Source: Candidatus Baldrarchaeota archaeon (GTDB lineage: Archaea; Asgardarchaeota; Baldrarchaeia; Baldrarchaeales; DXJG01). Taken from it: 64,000 bases of DNA. Made by a program: the position numbers and the translations under genes. Under the pieces are notes generated by a model, which had not been told where the DNA came from, ran no database searches, and worked only from the letters and a program-made list of their open reading frames with translations. Positions 51,178-60,409 of the stretch are shown piece after piece; position 1 is the stretch's first letter; the number at the start of each line of letters is the position of its first letter. Where the stretch lies: NCBI GenBank assembly GCA_019056805.1, contig DXJG01000009.1, positions 126,015 through 190,014 on the forward strand, given 5' to 3'.

Positions 51178-53292
51178 GTGAGAATCCGTAGAATCCAATT
51201 AATAAATTTTAAACCTTACAAAAAGTTAATTTTACCAAATGAAAAAGACATTTTCCCACGAGGATTAATTTTAATAGAAGGACCTAACTCTACCGGCAAA
51301 ACATCTATCTTAGACTCAATTATATGGGCTCTGTGGGGACCTACTGCTATAGGCACAAGAAATGAAGATTTAATTAAATTCGGTGAAAGATTTTGTCGAG
51401 CTATAGTTGAATTCGAAGTCGATGGTAAAAAATATCTAATAGACAGATCCTATGACAGAAGTTCAGGCATGAAAGTAGTTCTGTACCAATATGATGAAAA
51501 TAAAGGTAAGTTTATCGATATAGCTTCTAAATCTGGAGAAGTTAGTAAGAAAATAGAAGAAATACTTCAAATAGACTATAAACAAGCCCTTAGTACCGTT
51601 ATGGTACGTCAAGGCGAAGTTAATGAGCTAGCGGTTGCTTCTCCCGCAAGTCTACGAGAATTAATTTCGAAAGTCTATAGCTTAGATTTATTAGAAAAGG
51701 TAAACGACGTCCTGAAAAAGGAGGAGAATCTTTTAAAAGAAAAACTCGATGAACTGCAAAGAAAATTTATTCCCATCGAAAGAATTGAAAGCCAACTCAC
51801 CGAAAAAAACAATGAGTTAAAAAGCAAAAAATCACAGTTAAAAGAGAAACAAAAAAAACTTAAAGAGCTAAAAAGTAAAATAAAACAGCTTCCTAGCCCC
51901 GATCTTATCAGAAAAATAGAATCTGCTATGATTCGCATTAATAGTTTTCGAGAAGACTTGTTAAACATAAATAAGAATATCGAAGAATTTGCAAGAAACA
52001 TAGGTATAACTCGTGAGGTTTCAATAAAAACAATAGAGGAGGAAATCAATAAAAGAGATCAACTACTTCAAGAGAAGTTAAAAGAAATCAATGTTCTTGA
52101 AAATGAACTCCGCAATTTAAGTGAGAAAATCGGTGGACTACAAGGAGTAAACAAGGAATTAGAAGATAAAATTATCAGATTACAAAAAGCAGAGAAACTC
52201 GAGGAAGGAGAACTTGAATATCGTTGCCCAACATGTGGCACGACTCTTTCCAAAGAAAAAATGGAAGACATTGTTAATCATTATAGAAAAGAAATAGAGA
52301 ACAACAAACTTACCATTAAAGAACTAATTAAACAGAGAAATAGCCTAAAGGAAAAAGGAGAAGAAAAACGCAGAGAAAAAGAAAAAATACTAGTTGAAAA
52401 GAGTAACCTAACATCGCTGAAGAAGAGAATAGAAGAACTAGAAGAAAAAAGAAGAAATTTGGCAAATCTAGAAAACCAGTTTAAAGAGATGTTGAGCGAA
52501 ACAGGATATAGTAGTGTTGAAGACATTCTTACAAAATTCAATTTCAAAAGTTTAAATGAGCTTTACCAACACGTCACTGACCTCAGTGAAAATATTACAA
52601 GAATAGAGGTAGAAATTGGGAATTTCATTGAAGCCATTGACAGAATAGAGAACGAAATAACAAAACTACAACAAGAAAAAGAAGAAATGTTAAAATTAGA
52701 AAAAGAAATCAAAGAAACCAAAAAAGTACTGCAACATATTACATATCTTAGAAAAGTTTTAATGAAAAACTTCCTTTCTCAATGGGTTGTACAAAAAAGA
52801 CTTTTAGGAACTATAAAGCATACCGCAGCGAGCTATCTTCTAAGATTTACCTGTGGACAATACTCTAATGTCGATTTAGTCCCAACTAAAGCAACTGGTG
52901 AGAGAGGGTCAGGAATACTATTAACAGTTTTAGATGAAAGCGATGGAATAGTTAAAAATAAGGACATGTTAAGCTTCGGCGACAGAACCGCAGTAGGTCT
53001 AGCTTTAAGACTTGGAATCTCAAAAACAATGTCTAGAATTAAACCCCTAAAAGAAAGTACACAAAAAACACCAAGAATCCGCTGTGTACTTTTAGATGAA
53101 CCATTAGGAGGACTAGATTTTTCGAGAAGAAAAGAAGTTATCGATCAATTGGTTGAAGACGAAGGGTTTGAACAAATCTTCCTCATAACTCATATGGAAA
53201 TCGAGAGAAAAACAGAAATCCCCAGAGTTGTTGTCAGAAAAGAGGGTAACATAAGTGTTGCAGAATTCGTCGCTTCAAAACAAGAGCTATAA
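51178..53292 (+). CDS. rad50: Rad50 ATPase (short coiled-coil form)
   Basis: SMC-like ATPase partner of Mre11. Walker A GPNSTGKT (35-42), Q-loop VRQGEVNE, a coiled coil from about 165 to 545 with the zinc hook CPTC (Cys350, Cys353), signature LSFGDRTAVGLALRLG and Walker B CVLLDEPLGGLD. At 704 residues it is shorter than most archaeal Rad50 (about 850-900), because of shorter coiled-coil arms. GTG start next to the mre11 stop, with GGGGGAG upstream. Confidence 0.95.
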   Translation: MRIRRIQLINFKPYKKLILPNEKDIFPRGLILIEGPNSTGKTSILDSIIWALWGPTAIGTRNEDLIKFGERFCRAIVEFEVDGKKYLIDRSYDRSSGMKVVLYQYDENKGKFIDIASKSGEVSKKIEEILQIDYKQALSTVMVRQGEVNELAVASPASLRELISKVYSLDLLEKVNDVLKKEENLLKEKLDELQRKFIPIERIESQLTEKNNELKSKKSQLKEKQKKLKELKSKIKQLPSPDLIRKIESAMIRINSFREDLLNINKNIEEFARNIGITREVSIKTIEEEINKRDQLLQEKLKEINVLENELRNLSEKIGGLQGVNKELEDKIIRLQKAEKLEEGELEYRCPTCGTTLSKEKMEDIVNHYRKEIENNKLTIKELIKQRNSLKEKGEEKRREKEKILVEKSNLTSLKKRIEELEEKRRNLANLENQFKEMLSETGYSSVEDILTKFNFKSLNELYQHVTDLSENITRIEVEIGNFIEAIDRIENEITKLQQEKEEMLKLEKEIKETKKVLQHITYLRKVLMKNFLSQWVVQKRLLGTIKHTAASYLLRFTCGQYSNVDLVPTKATGERGSGILLTVLDESDGIVKNKDMLSFGDRTAVGLALRLGISKTMSRIKPLKESTQKTPRIRCVLLDEPLGGLDFSRRKEVIDQLVEDEGFEQIFLITHMEIERKTEIPRVVVRKEGNISVAEFVASKQEL

Positions 53293-53301
53293 ATTATTAA
53301 A

Positions 53302-53493
53302 TCAGTATATGGGGTATGGAAATTCATGTCCACATTTTGGGCATTTAATGTAACCGCAACTTCCCATAGCAGATGATGGGCATCCACGACACGCAAATGC
53401 CCTTGCGTAAGAAACATCAAAGTGATATCCACACTTTGGGCAGGATAACAACTTTTTTCTCACTGCGAGTTCCTCCATTCTACTGACCATCAC
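53302..53493 (-). CDS. Small Cys-rich zinc-ribbon protein
   Basis: A 63-residue protein with CPKCGY near the N-terminal third, CRGCPSSAMGSC in the middle and a terminal CPKCGHEFPYP. Seven cysteines suggest two zinc sites or a zinc site plus an extra ligand. It converges on rad50 with a 9-bp gap. Start is a GTG at 53493 or the internal ATG (MEEL) at 53478. Function unknown. Confidence 0.65.
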   Translation of the reverse strand: MMVSRMEELAVRKKLLSCPKCGYHFDVSYARAFACRGCPSSAMGSCGYIKCPKCGHEFPYPIY

Positions 53494-53674
53494 ATCATTT
53501 TTGATATAGACATTTCCGTTTTAAAAATATGGAAAGTACATTTAATGGGAAATTTATATAATTCTAGGTTTATGCAAATGTCATAAGAACGAAAATGCAT
53601 GCTATTGTTATGTCTCAATGATAATACGAAATTTTAATTATAAATAATGGTTAACCTAAACTGGTGGTTGTATC

Positions 53675-54271
53675 ATGGAAGATGCCTCTGAGGCGAAGGG
53701 AACAATTATTATTCGTGGCAGAGCGTACCCAGCTGAAAGAGTTTTGAGAGCTCTCCTAAATCAAAGTTTAGTGGAAATCAAGGTGGAGGGCGGTGATCTG
53801 ATTATTGGTAGAGAAAGAATTCAACCCGTCTATAAATCCGTTATAGAAAAAGCGATGGCTCTCACTTGTTATGGAAGTCTGGCATATTGCTGTAGTCTTG
53901 ATAAACGTTGTGCGAATCGTGATAGGGCTTTAGAACTTTTAGGATTAACTAATGAAGATTATCAAAAATTGAAAGAAGACTTTCATAGAAGGATAATAGA
54001 ATACGCTAAAGGCCACTTGCATCCAGAAACTACAGACATTAAGATAGAAAGTTTTCAAACAGGTTTTGGTGCAGATCAAAGTCGGCAAATCGAGGAAACA
54101 ACAGATTTAGGAACTCTTTTCTCCGACAGTGAGACCTCAAAGGAAACTAAACCTTTACTAGGAACATATGGAAGTGAACAACCTTCACAAATGAAATATT
54201 GTATATATTGTGGTACTCAGTTACCCTCGGATGCAAAATTCTGTTTCAAATGTGGAAGAACAGTAACATGA
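53675..54271 (+). CDS. Cys-cluster protein with C-terminal zinc ribbon, function unknown
   Basis: A 198-residue protein. Residues 68-90 contain CYGSLAYCCSLDKRC, a four-Cys cluster, followed by a helical LGLTNEDYQKLKEDFHRR segment. A variable acidic linker leads to a zinc ribbon (CIYCGTQLPSDAKFCFKCGR) at the C-terminus. The N-terminal 60 residues look like a small beta domain (TIIIRGRAYPAERVLRALL). I do not recognise a family. It converges on polB with an 8-bp gap. Confidence 0.7.
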   Translation: MEDASEAKGTIIIRGRAYPAERVLRALLNQSLVEIKVEGGDLIIGRERIQPVYKSVIEKAMALTCYGSLAYCCSLDKRCANRDRALELLGLTNEDYQKLKEDFHRRIIEYAKGHLHPETTDIKIESFQTGFGADQSRQIEETTDLGTLFSDSETSKETKPLLGTYGSEQPSQMKYCIYCGTQLPSDAKFCFKCGRTVT

Positions 54272-54279
54272 GAGAAAAA

Positions 54280-57200
54280 TTAAATGAACGTGTCAAGGCT
54301 GCGTATACCCATAATTTCGCTGAAATCTATTCCTAACGCATCTAAAATTTGCTCAAATGTAGTTCTAATGTGATCCTTATATTTTTCCACGTCAATCTCA
54401 TATATTGAGGCATATTGAACGGGTTTAACACCCGGTACTCCTCTAGTTTTTACAAAAGTTATTATATCACCTGGTTTTATCTCTTTTCCTTGTGTTTTAA
54501 GCATTCTTGCAGCCTTTACATGTTGAGGAGTTGTTTTTACATAATGGTGCAAAGGCTTTGTCAGCTGCACCTTAAAAGCCAATTCTTCAAGCGAATACTT
54601 TTTTTCTTCCAATTTTCTATAACATTCTTGAGCTATTTCCCTGATTTTCTTTTTCGCATTTTCAAAATCTTCCACTGACTTAACTTCACCTAATACTTTT
54701 ACAACTTCCATGAAAGCTTTTTGAAGAAATATCGGTGTATTTCTTTTCTTCCCTGTTAAACCCTTAATATCAACACTTCCATCGTTAAATACTCCCAAAT
54801 AGTTCTTTTTCCTTTGAGATAAAGCTAAGTACCTATAAACTTTATCTACATCTAATTCTATTCCAAGTTCTTCATTACTCCACTTAATCAACTCTTTAAT
54901 TTTCTCTTCACTAGGTTCTTTTAAGAAAACGCTATCAGTGTCGCCATACACTACTTCTACTCCTAATTCCTTCGCTTTTTCTATAGTCTTCTTAATAGCA
55001 TACCTCCCTATAGCAGTAGTACTATTATGCACTAAAAGTCCATTAGCAATGAAGTTCATAGTCTTAGGAACAGTTAAATCATAGAACTCTTCCCCAGGGT
55101 TATTTTTTAATACTCTTTTCTTCTGAACTTTACAGAAAATGAGGTCGGAATCAAGTAAATGCCGTATTTTTTGCGCTATTTTCCTTACTTGAGACGAATT
55201 TGCACGTTCTATCAGAGAAAGTAGTCTTTCAGCCTGATATCTAGTAATATAGTTATTCCAGAAATTGCTTCCATATGTAAGCTTATCAGCATCTCTTGAA
55301 GAATATCCAGCAAGTCTTAGTATTCTATAGAAGTCTCTTCCCTTTAAGGGGAAGAAATCAGCCCGTGTCCGTACCTCCCTTCTTCCCTCAAAATACTTTA
55401 AGACGTGATTCAGTTTTCTTCTCTTTTCTTCTGAAGAGAAGTTTATTTTCTCGGCAAAAATTTTAATCGAATTCCTATCACATATATTTATTCGGTACCA
55501 TGTATAAGATCCCTTTCTTTGCTTCTTCGGTGGCGTAGTAATGATACCATCACGGAGTAAGAGGAATCTTATCTGTTCTAAGAAAATTGGATCAGCACTT
55601 GACAAGCTAATAGCTCTAGTACTAACTGTTCCTTCTGCATCAAATATTCCTCTGAGGAAAGCTCTTACAACGTTAATCGGCGATAATTGAATTAACTCGG
55701 GTACACGAGCATATCCCCTCTTTTTCCCTAGTTTTCCTGTCAAAGCATCTAGAGCTCTGGCAAGATTCTTAGATGAAAAACTAAGGTACCAACTACCATT
55801 CTTCTTTCTGATAATTCCACCTCTTACTTGGAAAGTTTTTGAAATGAGAGAACTATAGAACTTTAAAAGCTGTAGGTCTTTATCAAAGAATCTCACATCG
55901 CGGTCATATATTGTTCCATCCCCTTCAAGGTAACCTAAGATTTGAGCAATCCTTTCATCGACATATTCGGGAATTTTTATTTCTTTGACGTGGGTCACGT
56001 GTCCACCCACTGAAATTTGATCGAACTGAGGAAAAGGCTGAGGTGACCCCTCTATATATACTTTTCTAACCCCTACTAGAAGTTCACCTTCCATGACATC
56101 TTTTGCACACTTTTCTCGGATTAATAAGTTATCTGCTACAAACATTTTATGTTCAGGAGAGACAATTATCGAGTATGGATAAGCATACAAATAGATGGCC
56201 TTTTCTTTTCTTTTAGGGATAACATACTGAGGATCAGCATCTGTAACCTTAAAATCTTCCAGTTTAACGCTTTTTAAAGGAGTATTACCTAATTGTGCAT
56301 AATCCTTGATTCTTACAATTAACCCATTAGAAAGTTGCAATAAAGTATCTGGATGAAGACATTCTGCCACTGGTAAACAATAAAAGGGGAAGTGTTCTGC
56401 TCCGAATACACCATAGGAGGCGTTTATGAATACTTTTAGTGCTTGTTGGACAACTGAATACCAGCTTCTTATCTCTTCTGGTAAGCTTTTATCTTTACTC
56501 ATTGGTTTAAACCATCTAACCCTTATATCTCTTAGAAAACCTATTATTTGAGAAGTTAAACCTCTACGTTTCTTACACACCCAATGATTGGTTTCAGGAA
56601 CCTTCTGATCTTTGCACTCTGGATGATTACACCTAACAGTTTCATAACTAAGATTATATCTCTTAATTACCGAAGGATATAATGATGCAAAGTCTAGTAC
56701 TACGACATTGAAGTGTACTCCTGGTTTCGGTTCTACAACAATGGCTCCTTTGTACTTTTTCCCTTTAATAATAGGAGATGTATCTACAGATCCCTTTAAC
56801 CCGCTAATCTCTTCAGGCCTAGGAATTAAATAATTCCTTATTCTATGTTCAGCATAAAAAAGACTTTTAACCCAACTAGACACACCTTGTCTTACGAGAT
56901 CCTCCATTGGTAGTCGTGAAATTCTCATTAACAGTATAATTAGCTTCAATGTTAAGTTATCGTTAAAGGTTGTAAGATCTAAAGTTATTTTTGCATCTTG
57001 ATAATTGTAATGTGCAAGTTCTTCAAGTGCAAGTTCAGATATAGGTTTTTCTATCTCAATTTTACTAACTCCAAGTAAAGCTTTCGCTATCGCGTCCAAT
57101 GTAACTTCTTTGTAAGCATTACCAAATGCATACACTTTAATTGCATTGTTATGGAAGAATTTGTAAAGATCTACATGAACACCATACCTCACATGAGCTT

Positions 57201-58320
57201 CATCTTTGGTGAGCGTAATTGGTATTTCCTCTTTTTTAAATCCAAGCTTTTCAGCTCTATGATAAAGATATCTTAGGTCAAAATTATCTCCATTAAATGT
57301 AACAACAATAGGATACTTGTTAATTATATTAAAAACCTCTTCAATCAACTCTTTTTCATCTTCAAAGTAAACAACCTCAACACCGCTTGGAATGTTACTT
57401 CTGTCTTTAGAACTTTCTAAATTGACACGTTTTAAAACTAAAACTTTATTCAAACCATCTGTCGAAGCAAATGCAGCCGAAATGATAGTATACTCTGCTT
57501 TCCTAGAATCTGGAATTCTATCTAATTCTGGTGTAAATACTTCAATATCAATAGCTACCCTATCAATATGAGGCACTGGATACAAGAAAATAGGCAGATA
57601 TCTTTCTAAAATATCCTTATATCCAGTTTCTTCGCTTTTTAGAAGATTAAAAAGATGTTCCCTAACATTCTTAGGGATTTTTACATCAACTAACTGCAAC
57701 TTATTATCTTTTTCAATGTAAGGCATACCCGGAATCAAATTATTATCGTACATAAAACAATGATGATATCTTATTCTTGCTTCCCAAGCTCTCGAACCCC
57801 AACGATCCTCGGGGAGAAGTTCTCTAAGCGAGTCTGATTTACCACCAATAGAAAGAGGATCATCTGCAATAACTTTAGTCATTACAACTTTCCTATCTCG
57901 AAGCAAATCGTATTTTTCAACCTCTTCCATACCCACTAAGCCCTTATGATTCTTAACACCAGGTATATCTTCAAGTTCCTCTTTACTTAAGTCCGTTAAA
58001 AGATAGGGTCTGTGTGTTTTTTGTGTATCATACCACGTAAAAACCCGTTTACTCTCTGGATTATATAATTTAGCATACGCACAACCTTTAGCACCATCAT
58101 AACCAACAGAAAGCAAAATACCAGATTTAATTTCTTGATCTGTTTTTTCACCCTCCGAAAGAGATACTTCAACATTATACGTCAATTTTTCCTCAACAAT
58201 TTCCTGAACTGGTTCACCTTCTAGTTCTCTAGGCGGTTCTTCGATTGAAGATTTTTTTTCTTCCTTAGCAATGTAATCTAATAGCTTCTTTTGAACAACC
58301 TTTTTCATACCAGAACTCAT
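54280..58320 (-). CDS. polB: Family B DNA polymerase with an in-frame intein
   Basis: Replicative or repair polymerase; the spliced host protein is about 900 residues. Proofreading ExoI AIDIEVF (about 256-262), ExoII VTFNGDNFDLRYL, PolA-type motif DFASLYPSVI, motif B region KVFINASYGVFG, and after the intein motif C VYGDTDSVF. A 60-residue charged N-terminal extension precedes the conserved part. The intein starts with Cys654 and ends at Asn1099, with Ser1100 as the +1 nucleophile. Confidence 0.96.
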   Translation of the reverse strand: MSSGMKKVVQKKLLDYIAKEEKKSSIEEPPRELEGEPVQEIVEEKLTYNVEVSLSEGEKTDQEIKSGILLSVGYDGAKGCAYAKLYNPESKRVFTWYDTQKTHRPYLLTDLSKEELEDIPGVKNHKGLVGMEEVEKYDLLRDRKVVMTKVIADDPLSIGGKSDSLRELLPEDRWGSRAWEARIRYHHCFMYDNNLIPGMPYIEKDNKLQLVDVKIPKNVREHLFNLLKSEETGYKDILERYLPIFLYPVPHIDRVAIDIEVFTPELDRIPDSRKAEYTIISAAFASTDGLNKVLVLKRVNLESSKDRSNIPSGVEVVYFEDEKELIEEVFNIINKYPIVVTFNGDNFDLRYLYHRAEKLGFKKEEIPITLTKDEAHVRYGVHVDLYKFFHNNAIKVYAFGNAYKEVTLDAIAKALLGVSKIEIEKPISELALEELAHYNYQDAKITLDLTTFNDNLTLKLIILLMRISRLPMEDLVRQGVSSWVKSLFYAEHRIRNYLIPRPEEISGLKGSVDTSPIIKGKKYKGAIVVEPKPGVHFNVVVLDFASLYPSVIKRYNLSYETVRCNHPECKDQKVPETNHWVCKKRRGLTSQIIGFLRDIRVRWFKPMSKDKSLPEEIRSWYSVVQQALKVFINASYGVFGAEHFPFYCLPVAECLHPDTLLQLSNGLIVRIKDYAQLGNTPLKSVKLEDFKVTDADPQYVIPKRKEKAIYLYAYPYSIIVSPEHKMFVADNLLIREKCAKDVMEGELLVGVRKVYIEGSPQPFPQFDQISVGGHVTHVKEIKIPEYVDERIAQILGYLEGDGTIYDRDVRFFDKDLQLLKFYSSLISKTFQVRGGIIRKKNGSWYLSFSSKNLARALDALTGKLGKKRGYARVPELIQLSPINVVRAFLRGIFDAEGTVSTRAISLSSADPIFLEQIRFLLLRDGIITTPPKKQRKGSYTWYRINICDRNSIKIFAEKINFSSEEKRRKLNHVLKYFEGRREVRTRADFFPLKGRDFYRILRLAGYSSRDADKLTYGSNFWNNYITRYQAERLLSLIERANSSQVRKIAQKIRHLLDSDLIFCKVQKKRVLKNNPGEEFYDLTVPKTMNFIANGLLVHNSTTAIGRYAIKKTIEKAKELGVEVVYGDTDSVFLKEPSEEKIKELIKWSNEELGIELDVDKVYRYLALSQRKKNYLGVFNDGSVDIKGLTGKKRNTPIFLQKAFMEVVKVLGEVKSVEDFENAKKKIREIAQECYRKLEEKKYSLEELAFKVQLTKPLHHYVKTTPQHVKAARMLKTQGKEIKPGDIITFVKTRGVPGVKPVQYASIYEIDVEKYKDHIRTTFEQILDALGIDFSEIMGIRSLDTFI
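55024..56361 (-). mobile_element. PolB intein with LAGLIDADG homing endonuclease
   Basis: 446 residues from CLHPDTLLQLSNG to FIANGLLVHN. Splicing blocks: N-terminal Cys, block B YSIIVSPEHKMFV, and C-terminal NFIANGLLVHN/S. Two LAGLIDADG-type motifs are present (ILGYLEGDGTI and FLRGIFDAEGTV), so the homing endonuclease is probably intact. The host insertion point is between LPVAE and STTAIGRY, about 15 residues after motif B. Confidence 0.95.
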
Positions 58321-58417
58321 CCCCGAAATAATAGAAACTCAAATAAGGTATAAATGTTCCTCAATATTATTACATACAAAATTACATATTTTATGCGTTC
58401 TCATTGGAGGTGTTTAA

Positions 58418-58843
58418 TTGAAAGTAAAGAAAAACGAAATTGCCGAAGTTTTAGTCATAAAATTAGAGAAGGGAGAAGACCTATTAGAAACTCTAAGCAC
58501 AGTTGTTGAAAAAGAAAATGTCGAAGCTGGGTTCTTTACTGGAATAGGTGCTTTAAACAGGGTGAAAATGGGTATATTTATCGAGGGAAAATATGAAGAG
58601 ATCGTCATAGAAGACGAGTTAGAAATAGTTAGCTTACTTGGAAATGTAAGTCTTAAAGATGGAAAGCCATTTGTACACGCTCACATCATTGTTTCGAAGA
58701 GGGATGGAAGTGCATTTGGTGGACATTTACTTCCAGGATCCATAATTTCTGTTACATGTGAAATATTTCTGATAAAACTAAAAAATGCCATTAAACGGGG
58801 ATTTGACGAAGAAATAAAACTATATCTACTTGATCTTGATTAA
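58418..58843 (+). CDS. PPC (DUF296) domain protein
   Basis: A 141-residue single-domain protein. Core motifs are AGFFTGIGALNRVKMG, ELEIVSLLGNVSLKDGKPFVHAHIIV and AFGGHLLPG, matching the PPC/DUF296 fold. Prokaryotic members trimerise and are often called DNA-binding by analogy with plant AT-hook PPC proteins, although the role is unclear. TTG start at 58418 after GGAGGTG. Confidence 0.88.
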   Translation: MKVKKNEIAEVLVIKLEKGEDLLETLSTVVEKENVEAGFFTGIGALNRVKMGIFIEGKYEEIVIEDELEIVSLLGNVSLKDGKPFVHAHIIVSKRDGSAFGGHLLPGSIISVTCEIFLIKLKNAIKRGFDEEIKLYLLDLD

Positions 58844-58902
58844 TAAATATCATCCACTTACTTTTTGCTAATAAATTAAAAAATGTGAAATTTAACATTT
58901 CT

Positions 58903-59319
58903 TTAAATTTGCTTAGATAAAACGATACGTATTTCTCTATAAACGATATCTAAAATTATTTTTAGTGTGGTAAAAATTTTTTCTTTGCTTGAAATTCTGT
59001 ATAAGTACTTTTGTTGCTGTGATATCCAAGTTCTTTCAATAAATCCATGTTTAAAAAGTATTGTAAGCAACTTTTGAGTCCAACTTCTACTTTTTCCGAT
59101 CTTACTTGCGATATCCAAGACTGATAAATCGCTATGTGAAAGTATATTAAGTATTTTTATCGCTGCATCGTTCAAACCAGTTAAGGCCCAAATAATTTTC
59201 ATTTTATCTACATTGTTATCCCTTAAAATACCAAAACTTCTTTCTAAGATTTTAGAAAAACTGATCTTTAAGGGAGTATTTTTATCTAAGTCCTGCTGTT
59301 CATCTATTGACTCATACAT
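58903..59319 (-). CDS. Winged-helix (MarR-like) transcription regulator
   Basis: A 138-residue protein. The DNA-binding helix-turn-helix is around LSVLDIASKIGKSRSWTQKL, followed by a wing (ERTWISQQQKYLYRIS) and a hydrophobic C-terminal helix for dimerisation. It is divergent from the LutA-like gene across 232 bp, so it could regulate that gene pair. Family-level assignment only. Confidence 0.72.
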   Translation of the reverse strand: MYESIDEQQDLDKNTPLKISFSKILERSFGILRDNNVDKMKIIWALTGLNDAAIKILNILSHSDLSVLDIASKIGKSRSWTQKLLTILFKHGFIERTWISQQQKYLYRISSKEKIFTTLKIILDIVYREIRIVLSKQI

Positions 59320-59551
59320 CCTCTCTCCAGCCCCTGACAGCTAAAACTCCCAAGTTCACCGATAAATTGAAACAACTGTACATACTTATTAAGCTATGTA
59401 AGTTTTGAATTTTTTGATAGTTGATATATAACCTAATAAATAAAGACATAGCTACCTTTATCGGCAGAAACTAAAAACAATATAAGGAGTATCAAATTCA
59501 ATAATTCATAAATATCATAGAATCGACAATTTTAAATATTTATGGAATATT

Positions 59552-60409
59552 TTGACAATCCTTAATATCATCTCCCTCAAAATGGAAATTAATAATAGCT
59601 TCTTAAGTTTTAAGCAAACTTTGGTTTCAAATACCGCATATGGGCTGGTAAAGTTGACAAAAAATAAAATAGGTTACTTTGTTGGATGTACCATCGCTAA
59701 ATTTGCAAAAAATATCTATGATGCTACAAGCAAAGTCTTTAATAACTTAAACATAGAATTCGAAGTTTTCGGTGAAAAACAATGCTGCGGAATGCCTTTA
59801 ATTATATCTGGGTATGAGGAAAAAATGAAAGAACATGCAAAAACAGTAATTAACAATATTATCGAGAAAAAAATCCCCTTAATAGTTACGTCATGTCCAG
59901 CATGTTATAGAGCTTTTTCGGAATACTATCCCAAAATTTTAAATTCAAACTTACCGTTCAAAACCTATCATTTTACACAATTTATACATAAAATTATCAA
60001 AGAAAAGAGATTGAACATCAAAAAAACACTGACAATGAAAGTCACTTACCATGATCCATGTGAATTAGGAAGATATAGCAAAATCTACGAAGAACCAAGA
60101 ACTATAATAAAATCAATACCCTCAATCAATTTAGTAGAACTAGAATTTAATAGAGAGAAATCAACTTGCTGCGGTGGAGGAGGCCTCTTAAAAGCAACAT
60201 TTCCCCAAGTTGCTGTCGAAATCGCAAAAGAAAAAATAGAAACTGAAATTATACCTCTCAATGTCAATGCTATAATTACCGCATGTCCATTCTGTTACCT
60301 GAACCTTAGAGATGGCATTAGAGAAAGAGAGGATTCTCTTGAAATCTATAACATAGAAGAAATCTTAGCATTAGCTATCGGAGGAAAAAATAATGGAAAA
60401 AATCGCTGA
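59552..60409 (+). CDS. lutA: LutA/HdrB-like CCG-domain protein
   Basis: A 285-residue protein with two Cys-rich CCG domains: CCGMPL with CPAC in the first, and DPCELGRY, CCGGGG and CPFC in the second. Such proteins hold noncubane or simple Fe-S clusters and work with LutB in lactate oxidation, or as heterodisulfide-reductase-type subunits. The track start is a TTG with no ribosome site. The conserved part begins at KIGYFVGC, so TTG at 59654 or ATG at 59582 may be the true start. It overlaps the lutB start by 17 bp. Confidence 0.82.
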   Translation: MTILNIISLKMEINNSFLSFKQTLVSNTAYGLVKLTKNKIGYFVGCTIAKFAKNIYDATSKVFNNLNIEFEVFGEKQCCGMPLIISGYEEKMKEHAKTVINNIIEKKIPLIVTSCPACYRAFSEYYPKILNSNLPFKTYHFTQFIHKIIKEKRLNIKKTLTMKVTYHDPCELGRYSKIYEEPRTIIKSIPSINLVELEFNREKSTCCGGGGLLKATFPQVAVEIAKEKIETEIIPLNVNAIITACPFCYLNLRDGIREREDSLEIYNIEEILALAIGGKNNGKNR

